Of a DNA stretch of 50,941 bases, positions 9,337 through 17,794 are shown in pieces. Position 1 is the stretch's first letter. Each line of letters begins with the position of its first letter. The notes under the pieces were generated by a model that had not been told where the DNA came from, ran no database searches, and saw only the letters and a program-made list of their open reading frames with translations. Source of the DNA: Sutterella seckii (lineage in GTDB: Bacteria > Pseudomonadota > Gammaproteobacteria > Burkholderiales > Burkholderiaceae_F). The stretch is from the NCBI RefSeq assembly GCF_009183815.1, contig NZ_WEHX01000008.1, positions 1 to 50,941 of the forward strand, written 5' to 3'. The position numbers and the translations under genes were made by a program.

Positions 9337-10215
9337 TCACCGCGATGAAGGCTTCTGAACGTTCTCTGCCGGGAAAAGGACCTTGAGCGCATCAAAGATG
9401 GCAGGCGGCGCAACCGTGCCGTGCACTTCTTCGGGGAAGAAGCGGACCTCCGTGCGGATGCCTTCTTTTTCGAGCGTGACTGCGGTTTCTTCCTTAAAGC
9501 GCTTCCCTTCGGAAAGGTGGAAGGTATTTTCCTTTCTCGGCTTTGAGGCAAAGGCCGTGTAAAGCATCGGAGGATTTGCAAGAGATTGAACGCCTGCTGC
9601 GCCATGCTGACGGGCGAACTCTTGGAGCGTCCCCTGGTCCCACCAGAGGCTCGGGTCGAGTGCGGCATAGACGTCAAATCGTTCCGGGTGCGTAAGGAGC
9701 GCATGGAGCGTGAAGAGGCCGCCGTAGGAGTGTCCGATCAGCATGCGGCGCACGACGCGCGTCCCGGCAGGCAGGCGCTTCTCTGCGGCGTCGCGAAGTT
9801 CAGTTGTGAGGAACTCCAGGAATTTGTCTGCGCCGCCCCCGAGAACGGGAGCTTTCTCGTCGATCGTGCCGTCCCGTCTGGCGTTCGATGCCGTCGGCGT
9901 AAAGTCGCGCGTCCGATCTGTGCTGACGATCCCGACGACAGCGACAGGCCCGAGAGAAGAAATGCGCGAGGCTTCAAAGAAAGCGGCGGAGGCCGCAGCT
10001 GAAGCGAAGTGCTTTTCGGCGTCCAGGATGTAGATGACGGTGAGGTCGCGGGGAACCTCAGCGCTCTTCTGGGCCCTGGGCGGCACTCTCATGAGAAAGG
10101 TGCGGTCTTCCTCAAGAATGCGGGAATGGATCGTCGCAGCGCTCGCAAGGAGCACCGGTTCGGCGTCCGTCGCGGGAAGTGAAAATTCCGGAACGCTGGT
10201 TGGTTCAGCAGCCAT
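9337..10215 (-). CDS. Alpha/beta hydrolase, siderophore-esterase-like (Fes/IroE family)
   Basis: The 292-residue product resembles putative esterases that include the siderophore hydrolases Fes and IroE. It has VIYILDAEKHF, the nucleophile elbow IGHSYGGLFTL, ALDPSLWWDQG and a C-terminal HGTVAPPAIF with the likely catalytic His. The first ATG in frame is at 10215, but the frame stays open upstream and reads as a convincing signal peptide (RKLSFSAAAFSLLFSASLLVT) with no ATG, GTG or TTG in front. An ATA (10285-10287) stands where an initiator would fit, so the true protein may be exported and start there, or the leader may carry a mutation. A Fur-like palindrome lies just upstream, consistent with iron control. 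Confidence 0.78.
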   Translation of the reverse strand: MAAEPTSVPEFSLPATDAEPVLLASAATIHSRILEEDRTFLMRVPPRAQKSAEVPRDLTVIYILDAEKHFASAAASAAFFEASRISSLGPVAVVGIVSTDRTRDFTPTASNARRDGTIDEKAPVLGGGADKFLEFLTTELRDAAEKRLPAGTRVVRRMLIGHSYGGLFTLHALLTHPERFDVYAALDPSLWWDQGTLQEFARQHGAAGVQSLANPPMLYTAFASKPRKENTFHLSEGKRFKEETAVTLEKEGIRTEVRFFPEEVHGTVAPPAIFDALKVLFPAENVQKPSSR

Positions 10216-10298
10216 AGGCTGCGTGACGAGAAGCGAAGCCGAAAAGAGTAAAGAGAATGCTGCAGCAGAGAAGGAAAGTTTTCGTATGACGAGTAGGA

Positions 10299-10325
10299 AA
10301 TGATTTTCATTCGCAGAAAATCATT
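10299..10325 (-). promoter_or_regulatory. Fur-box-like operator upstream of the esterase gene
   Basis: AATGATTTTC and GAAAATCATT form a perfect 10-bp inverted repeat around seven bases. The left arm with its neighbours (AATGATTTTCATT) is itself a 5-3-5 palindrome resembling the Fur consensus. Its position upstream of a siderophore-type esterase supports an iron-responsive operator; this is an inference from sequence. Confidence 0.55.
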
Positions 10326-10391
10326 ATGGCGTATACGCATCGTCTGCTGCAACCATGACGCCTCTCGTCGATCAGAACGAGGGGGGCGGCT

Positions 10392-11555
10392 TCATTCGTC
10401 GTCCGTCATGCCCAGAAGAGGAAGCGCATTGGAAGGCGTCACGACTTGAATGCGGCATTCCGGATAAGCGCTGAGGAACGCCTTGCCGGGCTTTGCCTTC
10501 GCCTTTTCTGAAAGCTTGCATTCAAAGGCTTCCATCTCGCGATTGCGCACTTCGATGAAGTCGAGCTTGTTCGGCTTATTGGTCTTGGTACGCCAGAAGA
10601 AAATGCGCTTGCGGTCTCTCAGCGTGTCGTGGATCTTGACGCGCTCCATGAAAAAGAAGTTTTCCCAGAGCTGACCGGCATCCGGCCGCTCCGACAAAGG
10701 CGAAAAGTCGCCGATGAGGGCATTCCGTATGCCGAGATCCGTGAAATATATCTTTCTGCCTTTCTTCAGTTCGTTGCCGAGGTTCTTTGAGTAGGACGGA
10801 ACGACCTTGATGATGGCGCAGCGCTCAAGCAGGTCAATGTACCGTTCGACCGTGAGCCGGTTGATCCCGAGATCGTTTCCGAGGCTCTCGAGGCTCACTT
10901 CCGACCCGATGCGGCAGGCGAGAAGCGAAACAAGATCAACAAAGCGGCTGCTGCGCCGGATGTCCGCGAGCTTGAAGACGTCCTTGAAGAGAATGCCGTC
11001 GACATAATCAGTAAGCGTGTCTATGGCGCCTTCAAAGTCTTTAACTGCAGCAGGATAGGTGCCGTAAATCATGAAGTTGGACAAGTTGTCTTCCACAAAG
11101 CCCCAGCTTCGGTGACCGGCAATTTCTTTCATTGAAAACGGCCACATGCGTCGCTCAGCGATGCGGCCGACGGCGGACTCCTTGATGCCGTCGGCGAGAT
11201 CGAGCGAAGAGGAACCGGTGACGAAAATCCTCGACGGGCGTTCTCTCAATTCGTTCCTGTCGACAAGCATCTTGAGGATGAGGCCGATATTGGGAACGCG
11301 CTGAGCTTCATCAATGACGATGGTCGGCGCAAGCCTAAGGAACGCATCGACATCGTTTTCCGTTTCAAAGTTCAATCTGGCTGAGACTGCCGGCAGGTCG
11401 CAGTTGAGCCATCTCGTCTCGCCGTCATATGACGCCGCAAGGTTGCGCAGAAAGGTCGTCTTTCCGCACCGGCGGGGGCCGATGATGACTGCGGCTGCGG
11501 GCGGCGTTGCGTTTGCAATGGCGGATTCGATCTCTCGGCGGACAAAGTCGGTCAT
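10392..11555 (-). CDS. ATP-binding protein, AAA/DUF4143 family
   Basis: This 387-residue protein belongs to the widespread AAA-plus-DUF4143 family. Walker A is GPRRCGKTTF (about residue 26), Walker B is TIVIDEAQRV, and the sensor segment is FVTGSSSL. The C-terminal half has a winged-helix-like region (VSLESLGNDLGINRLTVERYIDLLE) and a nuclease-like tail region (KLDFIEVRNREMEAFECKLSE). Members are usually orphan genes; the family's cellular role is poorly defined, so no function is assigned. It is a single-gene unit. The stretch just upstream of the start (11556-11640) is strikingly AT-rich compared with the surroundings and probably holds the promoter. Confidence 0.82.
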   Translation of the reverse strand: MTDFVRREIESAIANATPPAAAVIIGPRRCGKTTFLRNLAASYDGETRWLNCDLPAVSARLNFETENDVDAFLRLAPTIVIDEAQRVPNIGLILKMLVDRNELRERPSRIFVTGSSSLDLADGIKESAVGRIAERRMWPFSMKEIAGHRSWGFVEDNLSNFMIYGTYPAAVKDFEGAIDTLTDYVDGILFKDVFKLADIRRSSRFVDLVSLLACRIGSEVSLESLGNDLGINRLTVERYIDLLERCAIIKVVPSYSKNLGNELKKGRKIYFTDLGIRNALIGDFSPLSERPDAGQLWENFFFMERVKIHDTLRDRKRIFFWRTKTNKPNKLDFIEVRNREMEAFECKLSEKAKAKPGKAFLSAYPECRIQVVTPSNALPLLGMTDDE

Positions 11556-11812
11556 GATTAATTTTCACTGGTGTAATAACGAAAATTATATATTTTTTGA
11601 TATTTAACCATTAAAAAATATCAGTGAGAAATCCGGCCATCAGGATTGCATGAGCGTCTTCAAATCTGAGTCGACGGAAATCTCTGAATTTGAGCGAAAG
11701 CCGCAAGCCCGAAAGAGAGTTCGGCAAAGAACGGCCGACGGGTCCCAATAAGCTCAAGGCTGAAGTGCAGGCGCTTTTCTGCATCTTTAGAACGACTCAC
11801 TGGAGCACCACC

Positions 11813-12220
11813 ATGAAGCACATCCTCCTCACACTCTCCGCTGCGGCTATTGCCCTGACCGTCGGTACTGCTGCGGCCGCCGCGGAACCTCAGGCGCCTT
11901 CGGAAGCGCAGGTCAAAGAGATTTCCGCCTCTCTCCTCGAGGCGGGCGGCACGGTCTTTCCCATCGGCGTCTCGAACGTAACCTTTGCGCCGGGGGTCAT
12001 CAATTTCTGGCATACGCATCAGAAGTCCTGCCAGGTGCTGGTGGGCGTCTCCGGCCGCGGCTGGTACCAGATCTGGGGCGAGGAGCCGAAGGAAATCCTT
12101 CCCGGAACGACCGCGACGATTCCGGAAAACGTCAAGCACTGGCACGGCTCGCAGCATGGCGGTTGGTTTCATGTCGACGGGTGCGGGAACGACCTGGATG
12201 GAGCCGGTGGATCCCGCTGA
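11813..12220 (+). CDS. Exported cupin-domain protein with altered C-terminus (probable frameshift)
   Basis: The product begins with a Sec signal peptide (MKHILLTLSAAAIALTVGTAAAAA) and a small cupin barrel with metal-binding histidines (FWHTHQKSCQVLVGVSGRGWY and PENVKHWHGSQH). The frame then runs into an atypical tail, DGCGNDLDGAGGSR, and stops at 12220. The next frame over the same bases reads TTWMEPVDPAEYAKLK and stops at 12239, which looks like the normal family C-terminus. A small deletion that also shifts frame near 12165-12185 is the simplest explanation. Periplasmic cupins of this size are often annotated as oxidative or carboxymuconolactone-linked proteins, but no substrate can be inferred. 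The ATG at 11813 is chosen for the signal peptide. Confidence 0.65.
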   Translation: MKHILLTLSAAAIALTVGTAAAAAEPQAPSEAQVKEISASLLEAGGTVFPIGVSNVTFAPGVINFWHTHQKSCQVLVGVSGRGWYQIWGEEPKEILPGTTATIPENVKHWHGSQHGGWFHVDGCGNDLDGAGGSR

Positions 12221-12251
12221 ATACGCGAAGCTCAAGTGATTTGAGGAACGC

Positions 12252-12300
12252 GAAAAAAGTAAAAAAGCGGCCGGAAGCCTCATCAGGCATCCGGCCGGGA
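12252..12300 (-). terminator. Rho-independent terminator of the FAD reductase gene
   Basis: CGGCCGGA-AGCCT pairs with AGGC-ATCCGGCCG around a CATC loop. The A-runs on the left read as a T-tract on the minus strand, so it ends the reductase transcript. It lies between convergent genes. Confidence 0.8.
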
Positions 12301-12374
12301 GTGGAGAGATTCTGGATGGGAGAGAGAAAGCGCGGTCGATCGGAATCGGCGCGCTTCCTCAGGACTTGCGGGGA

Positions 12375-13874
12375 TTATTTCTGCGCCTTGATGTACTCAG
12401 CCGCAGAGTCGACCGCAATGCGGGCGGAATTGACTGCGAAGCCCACGGTGGAGCCCGCCATCAGAAGGTCGTAGGAGTCGCCGTACATGCCGCCCACGTC
12501 GTTGCCGGCAGCGTAGAGACCCGGGATCGGATCCTCATTCTGCGTGACGACTTCAAAGCGTTCGTTGGCCTTGATGCCGCCCAGGGTGCCGAGCGTCGAG
12601 GCCACCGACTTGATCGCATAGAAGGGACCGGTCTTTACTTCGCGCAGGTACTTCGGGTCCTTCGCAAATTCGGCATCGTGGCGCACGGCGCAGTAGCCGT
12701 TGTATTCAGCAACGGTCTTCGCGAGCTTTTCGGGATTCATGCCGGTCGCCTTCGCAAGGCCTTCGAGCGTATCGGCCTTGAATGCCCAGCCCGCCTTCAC
12801 TGCGGCATCCCATTCCTTCTGGTAGTTGACGAGCTTCGTGCCCACCGGAACCATGACGCCGACGCCGAGGTCGATGCCCTGATCGGTTTCCATGTGGTCC
12901 AGGGTCTTCTGGTCGTAGACCACGTACATCGTGCCGCCGATGCGTTCAAGGGCATTGCCGGCAAACGGCCACTCGAGCATGATCTGCTCGTTGCAGAAGC
13001 GTTCGCCCTTGGGCGAGAGCCAGAGGTGCGGCTGCTTGGCGGTGGCGCTCACGTGGTTGGTCGTCCCGACGCCGCGGGGACCAGGACGGTAGGAGGCCTG
13101 CACTTCGGTGCCTTCCTTGCCGCCGCCCACGGACCAAGCCATGCGGATGCCGTCGCCGGTCTTCCCTGTCTGAGCGAGGCCGTCCGCATCGGCAAAGCGC
13201 AGATACTTCTCGCGCATTTCCTTGTTGTCGAAGAACCCGCCTGTGGCGATGATGGTGGTCTTTGACCGCACGGTAATCTTGTCGCCCGCCTTGTTCGTAG
13301 CCTCAACGCCCACGACGCGGCCGTTCTCCTCAATGAGCTTTTCGCCCCAGGTGTTGAGCAGCAGCGTCTGGCCGGCGTCCTGGTACTTCTTCATGAAGAG
13401 ATTGATCCAGCCTGCGCCGCGGCCTTCATAAATGTGCCAGGTGTAGAGGCCGTTCGGGTAGTTGGAGAAGAGCTTCTCGAACTTGACTCCGTTCTTCTTC
13501 ATCCAGTCGATCGTATCGGCCGAGCGGTCGACAAAGGCGCGCACCATGCGGGCGTTGCCGCGCCAGTGGCCGTAATTCATGATCATCATAAAAGCCTGGT
13601 CCTTCGTGAGGCCGTAGTTCCAGTCGCGCTGCATGGAGCTTTCGACGGCGAAGATGCCTTCAGAGAATTTGCCCGTGCCGCCCACCATCGCGGACTTTTC
13701 GAGCGTCACGACCTTGAGGCCTTTTTCCGCGGCGGCCCAGGCAGCGGCGGAGCCCGAGGCCCCGGCGCCGATCACGACGACGTCGGCGTCGTAGGTCCGG
13801 TCTTCGGCAAGCGCCGGATTCATGGCAAGAACAACGGCCGCAGCGGCGGCGGCGAGCTTGAATGCATGCTTCAT
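12375..13874 (-). CDS. Exported FAD-dependent reductase, flavocytochrome c / fumarate-reductase-like flavoprotein
   Basis: This 499-residue protein has a Sec signal peptide (MKHAFKLAAAAAAVVLAMNPALA) and an FAD-binding Rossmann motif (DADVVVIGAGASGSAAAWAA). Its C-terminal FAD segment includes PIPGLYAAGNDVGGMYG. It matches the soluble periplasmic fumarate-reductase-like flavoproteins, which reduce fumarate, urocanate, methacrylate or related enoates. There are no CxxCH haem motifs, so electrons must come from a separate cytochrome or FMN-protein partner, not encoded next to it. The start at 13874 is preceded by a good AGGAGAAA site; a longer in-frame start is rejected. The actual acceptor is unknown, but the protein fits an anaerobic respiratory lifestyle. 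Confidence 0.88.
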   Translation of the reverse strand: MKHAFKLAAAAAAVVLAMNPALAEDRTYDADVVVIGAGASGSAAAWAAAEKGLKVVTLEKSAMVGGTGKFSEGIFAVESSMQRDWNYGLTKDQAFMMIMNYGHWRGNARMVRAFVDRSADTIDWMKKNGVKFEKLFSNYPNGLYTWHIYEGRGAGWINLFMKKYQDAGQTLLLNTWGEKLIEENGRVVGVEATNKAGDKITVRSKTTIIATGGFFDNKEMREKYLRFADADGLAQTGKTGDGIRMAWSVGGGKEGTEVQASYRPGPRGVGTTNHVSATAKQPHLWLSPKGERFCNEQIMLEWPFAGNALERIGGTMYVVYDQKTLDHMETDQGIDLGVGVMVPVGTKLVNYQKEWDAAVKAGWAFKADTLEGLAKATGMNPEKLAKTVAEYNGYCAVRHDAEFAKDPKYLREVKTGPFYAIKSVASTLGTLGGIKANERFEVVTQNEDPIPGLYAAGNDVGGMYGDSYDLLMAGSTVGFAVNSARIAVDSAAEYIKAQK

Positions 13875-14277
13875 GACTTTTTCTCCTTTTCTGAGGGCGC
13901 CCTTTCTAGTGGTCTTCGGTTGCCCTCGAAGCTTTTTTTTCTTCAACACGCTATTTTTGAATCCTCCGCGCACGCCTATCTGTAGTCCCGGCTACAGCTT
14001 TGGAGGGAGAAAACAGTCAGGAGCCCTATCCGGAAGGCGTGCTTTCGGGATATCCGAAAGAAGGGTATTGGGGGGGCAGGGAAATTTCCGCATCACGGGA
14101 GAGCCCATGGGTTTAGCCATAAGGTACGATTTCATGAATACGCCATTGAAGCAAACTGGCGACACACGATTCTGCCCATGGCTTTCCGGCACTCTCAGTT
14201 CCTGAGAGACGGCTTTCCTTCAGAGGAAGCAAAGCGCCGCCGGAAAAATCCGGGCCCCCGAACGGAGATCTCTCAAC
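13875..14277. other. Intergenic region between FAD reductase and threonine-synthase-like genes
   Basis: These 403 bases contain no convincing gene. Two elements stand out: a palindrome CTGTAG-TCCCGG-CTACAG (13980-13997), which could be an operator for the divergent reductase gene, and a compact hairpin CTCTCAG-TTC-CTGAGAG (14192-14208) in the leader of the thrC-like gene, with a GGAG ribosome binding site just before the start. Confidence 0.5.
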
Positions 14278-15717
14278 ATGCTCTACATCTCGACGCGCGG
14301 CGCCGCAGACGGCAAGACCTTCGCAGACATCGCCTTTGAAGGCTTCGCACGGGACGGTGGTCTTTACGTCCCTGAAAACTATCCCAAATTCTCTTCAGAG
14401 GATCTCGCACTCCTTCGCGGCCGCGACTTCCCGAGCGTTGCGCTCGAGGTGCTCCGCCGCTTCTGGACGCAGATTCCCGTGCCGGATCTCTGGGGGCTCT
14501 GCCGCGATGCCTGGCAGCCCTCGAACTTCGGCAACGGCCGCGATCCCTTCAAGGCCCACGACGTCGCGCCCATCAAGTGGCTTCATGACGGCGTGGGGCT
14601 CTATGAGCTCTCGAACGGCCCGACGCTTACCTTCGACGACTTCAGCCTTCAGTTCCTGAAGCGCCTTCACGCGAAGCACTTGGGCACCGAACCCGAAAAC
14701 ATCACGCTCCTCGGCGCCACGACGGGCGACATGGGGGCTTCCGCCGAATATGCCTTCGGCGACCGGAAGGACACGCGCGTCGTGATGCTTTCGCCCAAGG
14801 ACAGAATGTCGAAATTCCAGTCCGCGCAGCTTTATTCCAATAAGGACGAGAACGTTCTCAACCTCGAGGTCGAGGGGACTTTCGACGACTGCCAGGAACT
14901 GGTCTACAAGCTCCTCGAGGATGAGGAATTCCGCAAGGCCAACAAGCTCGGCGCCGTCAACTCCTACCTCTGGGCGCGAATCGCCGTCCAGGTGGCCTGC
15001 TACTTCTACGCCTACATCCAGGCGACGGGCGCTCAGAACGAACAGGTGGTCTTCTGCGTTCCGGGCGGCAACTTCGGCAACGCCTTTGCGGGCTACGTTG
15101 CGCGCGCGATGGGGCTTCCGATCCTGAGGATCCTCGTTGCCACCAACGAAAACGATGCGATGGACAGGTTCCTTCGTACGGGCGTCTACAGCCCCCGGCC
15201 GGCCAGCGAAACGATCGCCACCTCGTCGCCCTCGATGGATATTTCGCGCGCGGCCAACTTCGAGCGCTTCCTCTTTGAGGTGCTCGGACGAAACGGCGTG
15301 CGCGTGAAGGAACTGATGAAGGACCTCGAGGAAAAGGGCTCCTTCGAGCTCACTCAGCAGGAATTCTCGAAGGTTCGCCGCTCCGGCCTTGCCGCGGGGA
15401 CGTCCAATCACGCGAACCGCCTCGAAATCATCGAGTCGCTCAATATCGAGTACGCGACGACGATCGACCCGCATACGGCCGACTGCCTCTATACGGGCGT
15501 CTACCTCCATCCGGTCGGCGTGAAGACGATCTGCTTCGAGACGGTTCAGGCCGTGAAGTTCCCGAAGATGACGATGCAGGCGACGGGAAAGACTGTGCCG
15601 CTGCCCCCCGCCTTCTCGGACATCTTCGAGCGCGAGCAGAGAAAGACCACGGTTGCGGTTGATGAAGCCCGCATCCGCGAGGCCGTTGCCGCCTTTGCGT
15701 CGAAGCCCTGGGCATGA
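14278..15717 (+). CDS. thrC: Threonine synthase homologue lacking the PLP-binding lysine
   Basis: The 479-residue protein aligns along its length with class I threonine synthase (O-phosphohomoserine to threonine, PLP enzyme), including TRGAADGKTFADI, LYELSNGPTLTF, FDDCQELVYKL, VNSYLWARIAVQV, ATNENDAMDRFLRTGVY and SSPSMDISRAANFERF. The Schiff-base lysine normally seen as GPTLAFKDF is Asp here (GPTLTFDDF, D120, codon 14635-14637). The substrate motif SGDTG reads TGDMG (149-153), and PSGNFG reads PGGNFG (about 262). As written it should not form the internal aldimine, so threonine synthesis is doubtful. It is first in a run with mobB (4-base overlap), moeA, moaD and moaE, the usual Burkholderiales position of thrC, although hom is absent here. 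The name reflects homology, not proven activity. Confidence 0.85.
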   Translation: MLYISTRGAADGKTFADIAFEGFARDGGLYVPENYPKFSSEDLALLRGRDFPSVALEVLRRFWTQIPVPDLWGLCRDAWQPSNFGNGRDPFKAHDVAPIKWLHDGVGLYELSNGPTLTFDDFSLQFLKRLHAKHLGTEPENITLLGATTGDMGASAEYAFGDRKDTRVVMLSPKDRMSKFQSAQLYSNKDENVLNLEVEGTFDDCQELVYKLLEDEEFRKANKLGAVNSYLWARIAVQVACYFYAYIQATGAQNEQVVFCVPGGNFGNAFAGYVARAMGLPILRILVATNENDAMDRFLRTGVYSPRPASETIATSSPSMDISRAANFERFLFEVLGRNGVRVKELMKDLEEKGSFELTQQEFSKVRRSGLAAGTSNHANRLEIIESLNIEYATTIDPHTADCLYTGVYLHPVGVKTICFETVQAVKFPKMTMQATGKTVPLPPAFSDIFEREQRKTTVAVDEARIREAVAAFASKPWA

Positions 15718-16274
15718 TCTCCCGGAAAAAGCCCTTTGCCGTAGGCTTTATCGGCCGTTCTGGGTCGGGAAAAACGACGCTTGCTGAAAAAGTGCTCGCC
15801 GAACTCGTGAGGCGCGGCCGCAGGGTCTCCGCCATCAAGGACGCGCATCACGGGATCGACCTCGACCGCCCGGGCAAGGACACCTGGCGCTACCGGGAGG
15901 CCGGCGCCTCCCGAGTCATCCTGCGCACGGCCGAACGCTGGGCGGTGATGTCGGAAACGCCGGAAGGGCCGGCACCTCTCGCGGAACTGATGGAACTCGC
16001 GGGCGAAGCGGACATCATCCTGATCGAGGGCTTCAAGCACGAGGGAAGCTTCCCTAGAATTGAGGTTCGCCGCAGGGAGGCCGCAAAGGAACCTCCGCTC
16101 GCAGAACGCGGGGGACTGAAGAACCCTCCCGTTGCTGTAGCGACGGATTTCGAAGAGCCGGGATTCGAGGGAATCCCGCGCCTCAGCCTGAACGATCCGC
16201 AGGCGGTTGCAGACTTTATCGAGGATCTGATGTCCGGAGAAACCGCGAGGGAAATCCGGCACGGATCCTTTTGA
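15714..16274 (+). CDS. mobB: Molybdopterin-guanine dinucleotide biosynthesis adaptor MobB
   Basis: The 186-residue P-loop protein has Walker A GRSGSGKTTL at residue 14, then AIKDAHHGIDLDRPGKDTWRYREAGA and ILIEGFKHEG, the characteristic MobB motifs. MobB binds GTP and assists MobA in attaching GMP to molybdopterin to form the bis-MGD cofactor. Its ATG overlaps the stop of the thrC-like gene (ATGA), so the two are translationally coupled. Its place between thrC and moeA fits an operon dedicated mainly to molybdenum cofactor synthesis. A charged tail of about 20 residues ends the protein. Confidence 0.9.
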   Translation: MISRKKPFAVGFIGRSGSGKTTLAEKVLAELVRRGRRVSAIKDAHHGIDLDRPGKDTWRYREAGASRVILRTAERWAVMSETPEGPAPLAELMELAGEADIILIEGFKHEGSFPRIEVRRREAAKEPPLAERGGLKNPPVAVATDFEEPGFEGIPRLSLNDPQAVADFIEDLMSGETAREIRHGSF

Positions 16275-16286
16275 AGGACAGAATCG

Positions 16287-17492
16287 ATGATTACCTATGC
16301 TGAGGCGCTCGCCATGCTTCTTCGGGAAGCCGAGCCCATTCATGAGACAGAAACCATTCCGCTCATGTATTCCACGGGCCGCGTGCTTGCCGAAGACGTG
16401 ACGAGCATGATCGACGTTCCGGGCTGGGACAATTCCCAGATGGACGGCTACTGCCTGAGGGCGGCTGATCTCGCCTCCGCTTCTGAAAATGCTCCCGTGC
16501 GCCTTCCCGTTGCCGAGCGCATTGCTGCCGGCAAGGTGGGCGTCGCACTTGAACCCGGCACCTGCGCGCGAATCTTTACGGGCGCTCCGATGCCGGAAGG
16601 CGCCGACACCGTCGTGCCGCAGGAAGAGGTGGAGCGCGACGGGGACATGGCGGTATTCAGAACGGCTCCCAAAAAGGGCGCCTGGGTGCGCCGTCAGGGT
16701 TCCGACGTTGCCGCGGGTTCGGTGATTCTCAAAAAGGGCGTGCGCATGACGCCGGGCGCCATCGGCATGACGGCTTCGATCGGCCGCGCCTACGTCACCG
16801 TCTACCGCAAGCTCCGGGTCGGGGTCTTCTTCTCCGGCGACGAACTCGTGCAGCCGGGCGAACCCCTTCGTCCGGGCGGAATCTACAACTCGAACCGCTT
16901 CATGATCCGAAGCCTCCTCACGCTCTTCGGCTGCGAGGCGACGGATCTGGGAAGCATTCCCGACAGCCTTGAGGCCACAAAGCGCGCGCTCGAGAACGCG
17001 GCGGAAACGTCGGACGTCATCATGACGACGGGCGGCATGTCCGTGGGCGAAGAGGATCACATCAAGCCCGCCGTTGAGGCGCTCGGCCGGATCGACCTCT
17101 GGCGCGTGAAATTGAAGCCCGGAAAGCCCCTCGCCTTCGGCGAAGTGAAGGGCGTGCCCTTCATCGGACTCCCCGGAAACCCGGTCTCGGGCTTCGTCGT
17201 CTGCCTCATGATGGCGCGCCCCTACCTCATGCGCAGAATGGGCCTAACCAAGGTCGACATGACGCCGATGAAGATCCGCGCGGACTTCGACTGGGCGAAG
17301 CCCGGCGACCGCGAGGAATTCGTGCGCGTGCGCAGAAACGACGAGGGCGGGCTCGATCTTTATCACACGCAGAATTCGCAGGTGCTCTCAAGCTGCGCCT
17401 GGGCGGACGGACTCGTCGACATTCCGGCGGGCGCGTCGGTGAAGAAGGGCGACATCGTTCACTACTTCCCCTTTGCGCAGTTTTTCGCCTGA
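16287..17492 (+). CDS. moeA: Molybdopterin molybdenumtransferase MoeA
   Basis: The 401-residue protein is a full-length MoeA, the enzyme that inserts molybdate into adenylylated molybdopterin. Visible segments include PGWDNSQMDGYCLRAAD, IFTGAPMPEGADTVVPQEE, FFSGDELVQPGEPLRPGGIYNSN, TTGGMSVGEEDHI and LKPGKPLAFGEVKGVPFIGLPGNPVSGF. It starts 12 bases after mobB with an AAGGA ribosome binding site and is followed 31 bases later by moaD. All the conserved motifs I can recognise are intact. Confidence 0.95.
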   Translation: MITYAEALAMLLREAEPIHETETIPLMYSTGRVLAEDVTSMIDVPGWDNSQMDGYCLRAADLASASENAPVRLPVAERIAAGKVGVALEPGTCARIFTGAPMPEGADTVVPQEEVERDGDMAVFRTAPKKGAWVRRQGSDVAAGSVILKKGVRMTPGAIGMTASIGRAYVTVYRKLRVGVFFSGDELVQPGEPLRPGGIYNSNRFMIRSLLTLFGCEATDLGSIPDSLEATKRALENAAETSDVIMTTGGMSVGEEDHIKPAVEALGRIDLWRVKLKPGKPLAFGEVKGVPFIGLPGNPVSGFVVCLMMARPYLMRRMGLTKVDMTPMKIRADFDWAKPGDREEFVRVRRNDEGGLDLYHTQNSQVLSSCAWADGLVDIPAGASVKKGDIVHYFPFAQFFA

Positions 17493-17523
17493 GAACCGGC
17501 GGCTTTTCCAGAAGGATTTTTTG

Positions 17524-17781
17524 ATGCAGGTAAAAGTGCTTTATTTCGCGAGCCTTCGCGACAAGATCGGCAAACCGGGCGAAATGATCGACATCCCGGG
17601 CGAAGCGTCGACGCTCGCGGGCGTTCGCGAGGCGCTCGTCGCCCGGGGCGAGCCCTGGGATTCGGCCTTTAAGAATCTGAGGCGCATCCGCGGCGCCGTC
17701 AACCAGGAAATGGCCGAGGATGACGCTGCCGTGAAGGACGGCGACGAGGTTGCCTTTTTCCCGCCGGTGACGGGCGGCTGA
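17524..17781 (+). CDS. moaD: Molybdopterin synthase sulfur carrier subunit MoaD
   Basis: An 85-residue ubiquitin-fold protein ending in the essential Gly-Gly (PPVTGG) that carries the thiocarboxylate used to build the dithiolene of molybdopterin. The ATG at 17524 follows an AAGGA site and gives the typical length; an upstream in-frame ATG at 17473 would add an unneeded 17 residues overlapping moeA. It partners with MoaE encoded immediately downstream. Confidence 0.93.
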   Translation: MQVKVLYFASLRDKIGKPGEMIDIPGEASTLAGVREALVARGEPWDSAFKNLRRIRGAVNQEMAEDDAAVKDGDEVAFFPPVTGG

Positions 17782-17794
17782 CGGGAGGTTCGTC

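Noticed and set aside
14192-14208. TPP-riboswitch-like CTGAGA in the thrC leader
   Set aside because: Only a simple CTCTCAG/CTGAGAG hairpin is present; the rest of the TPP consensus is missing.
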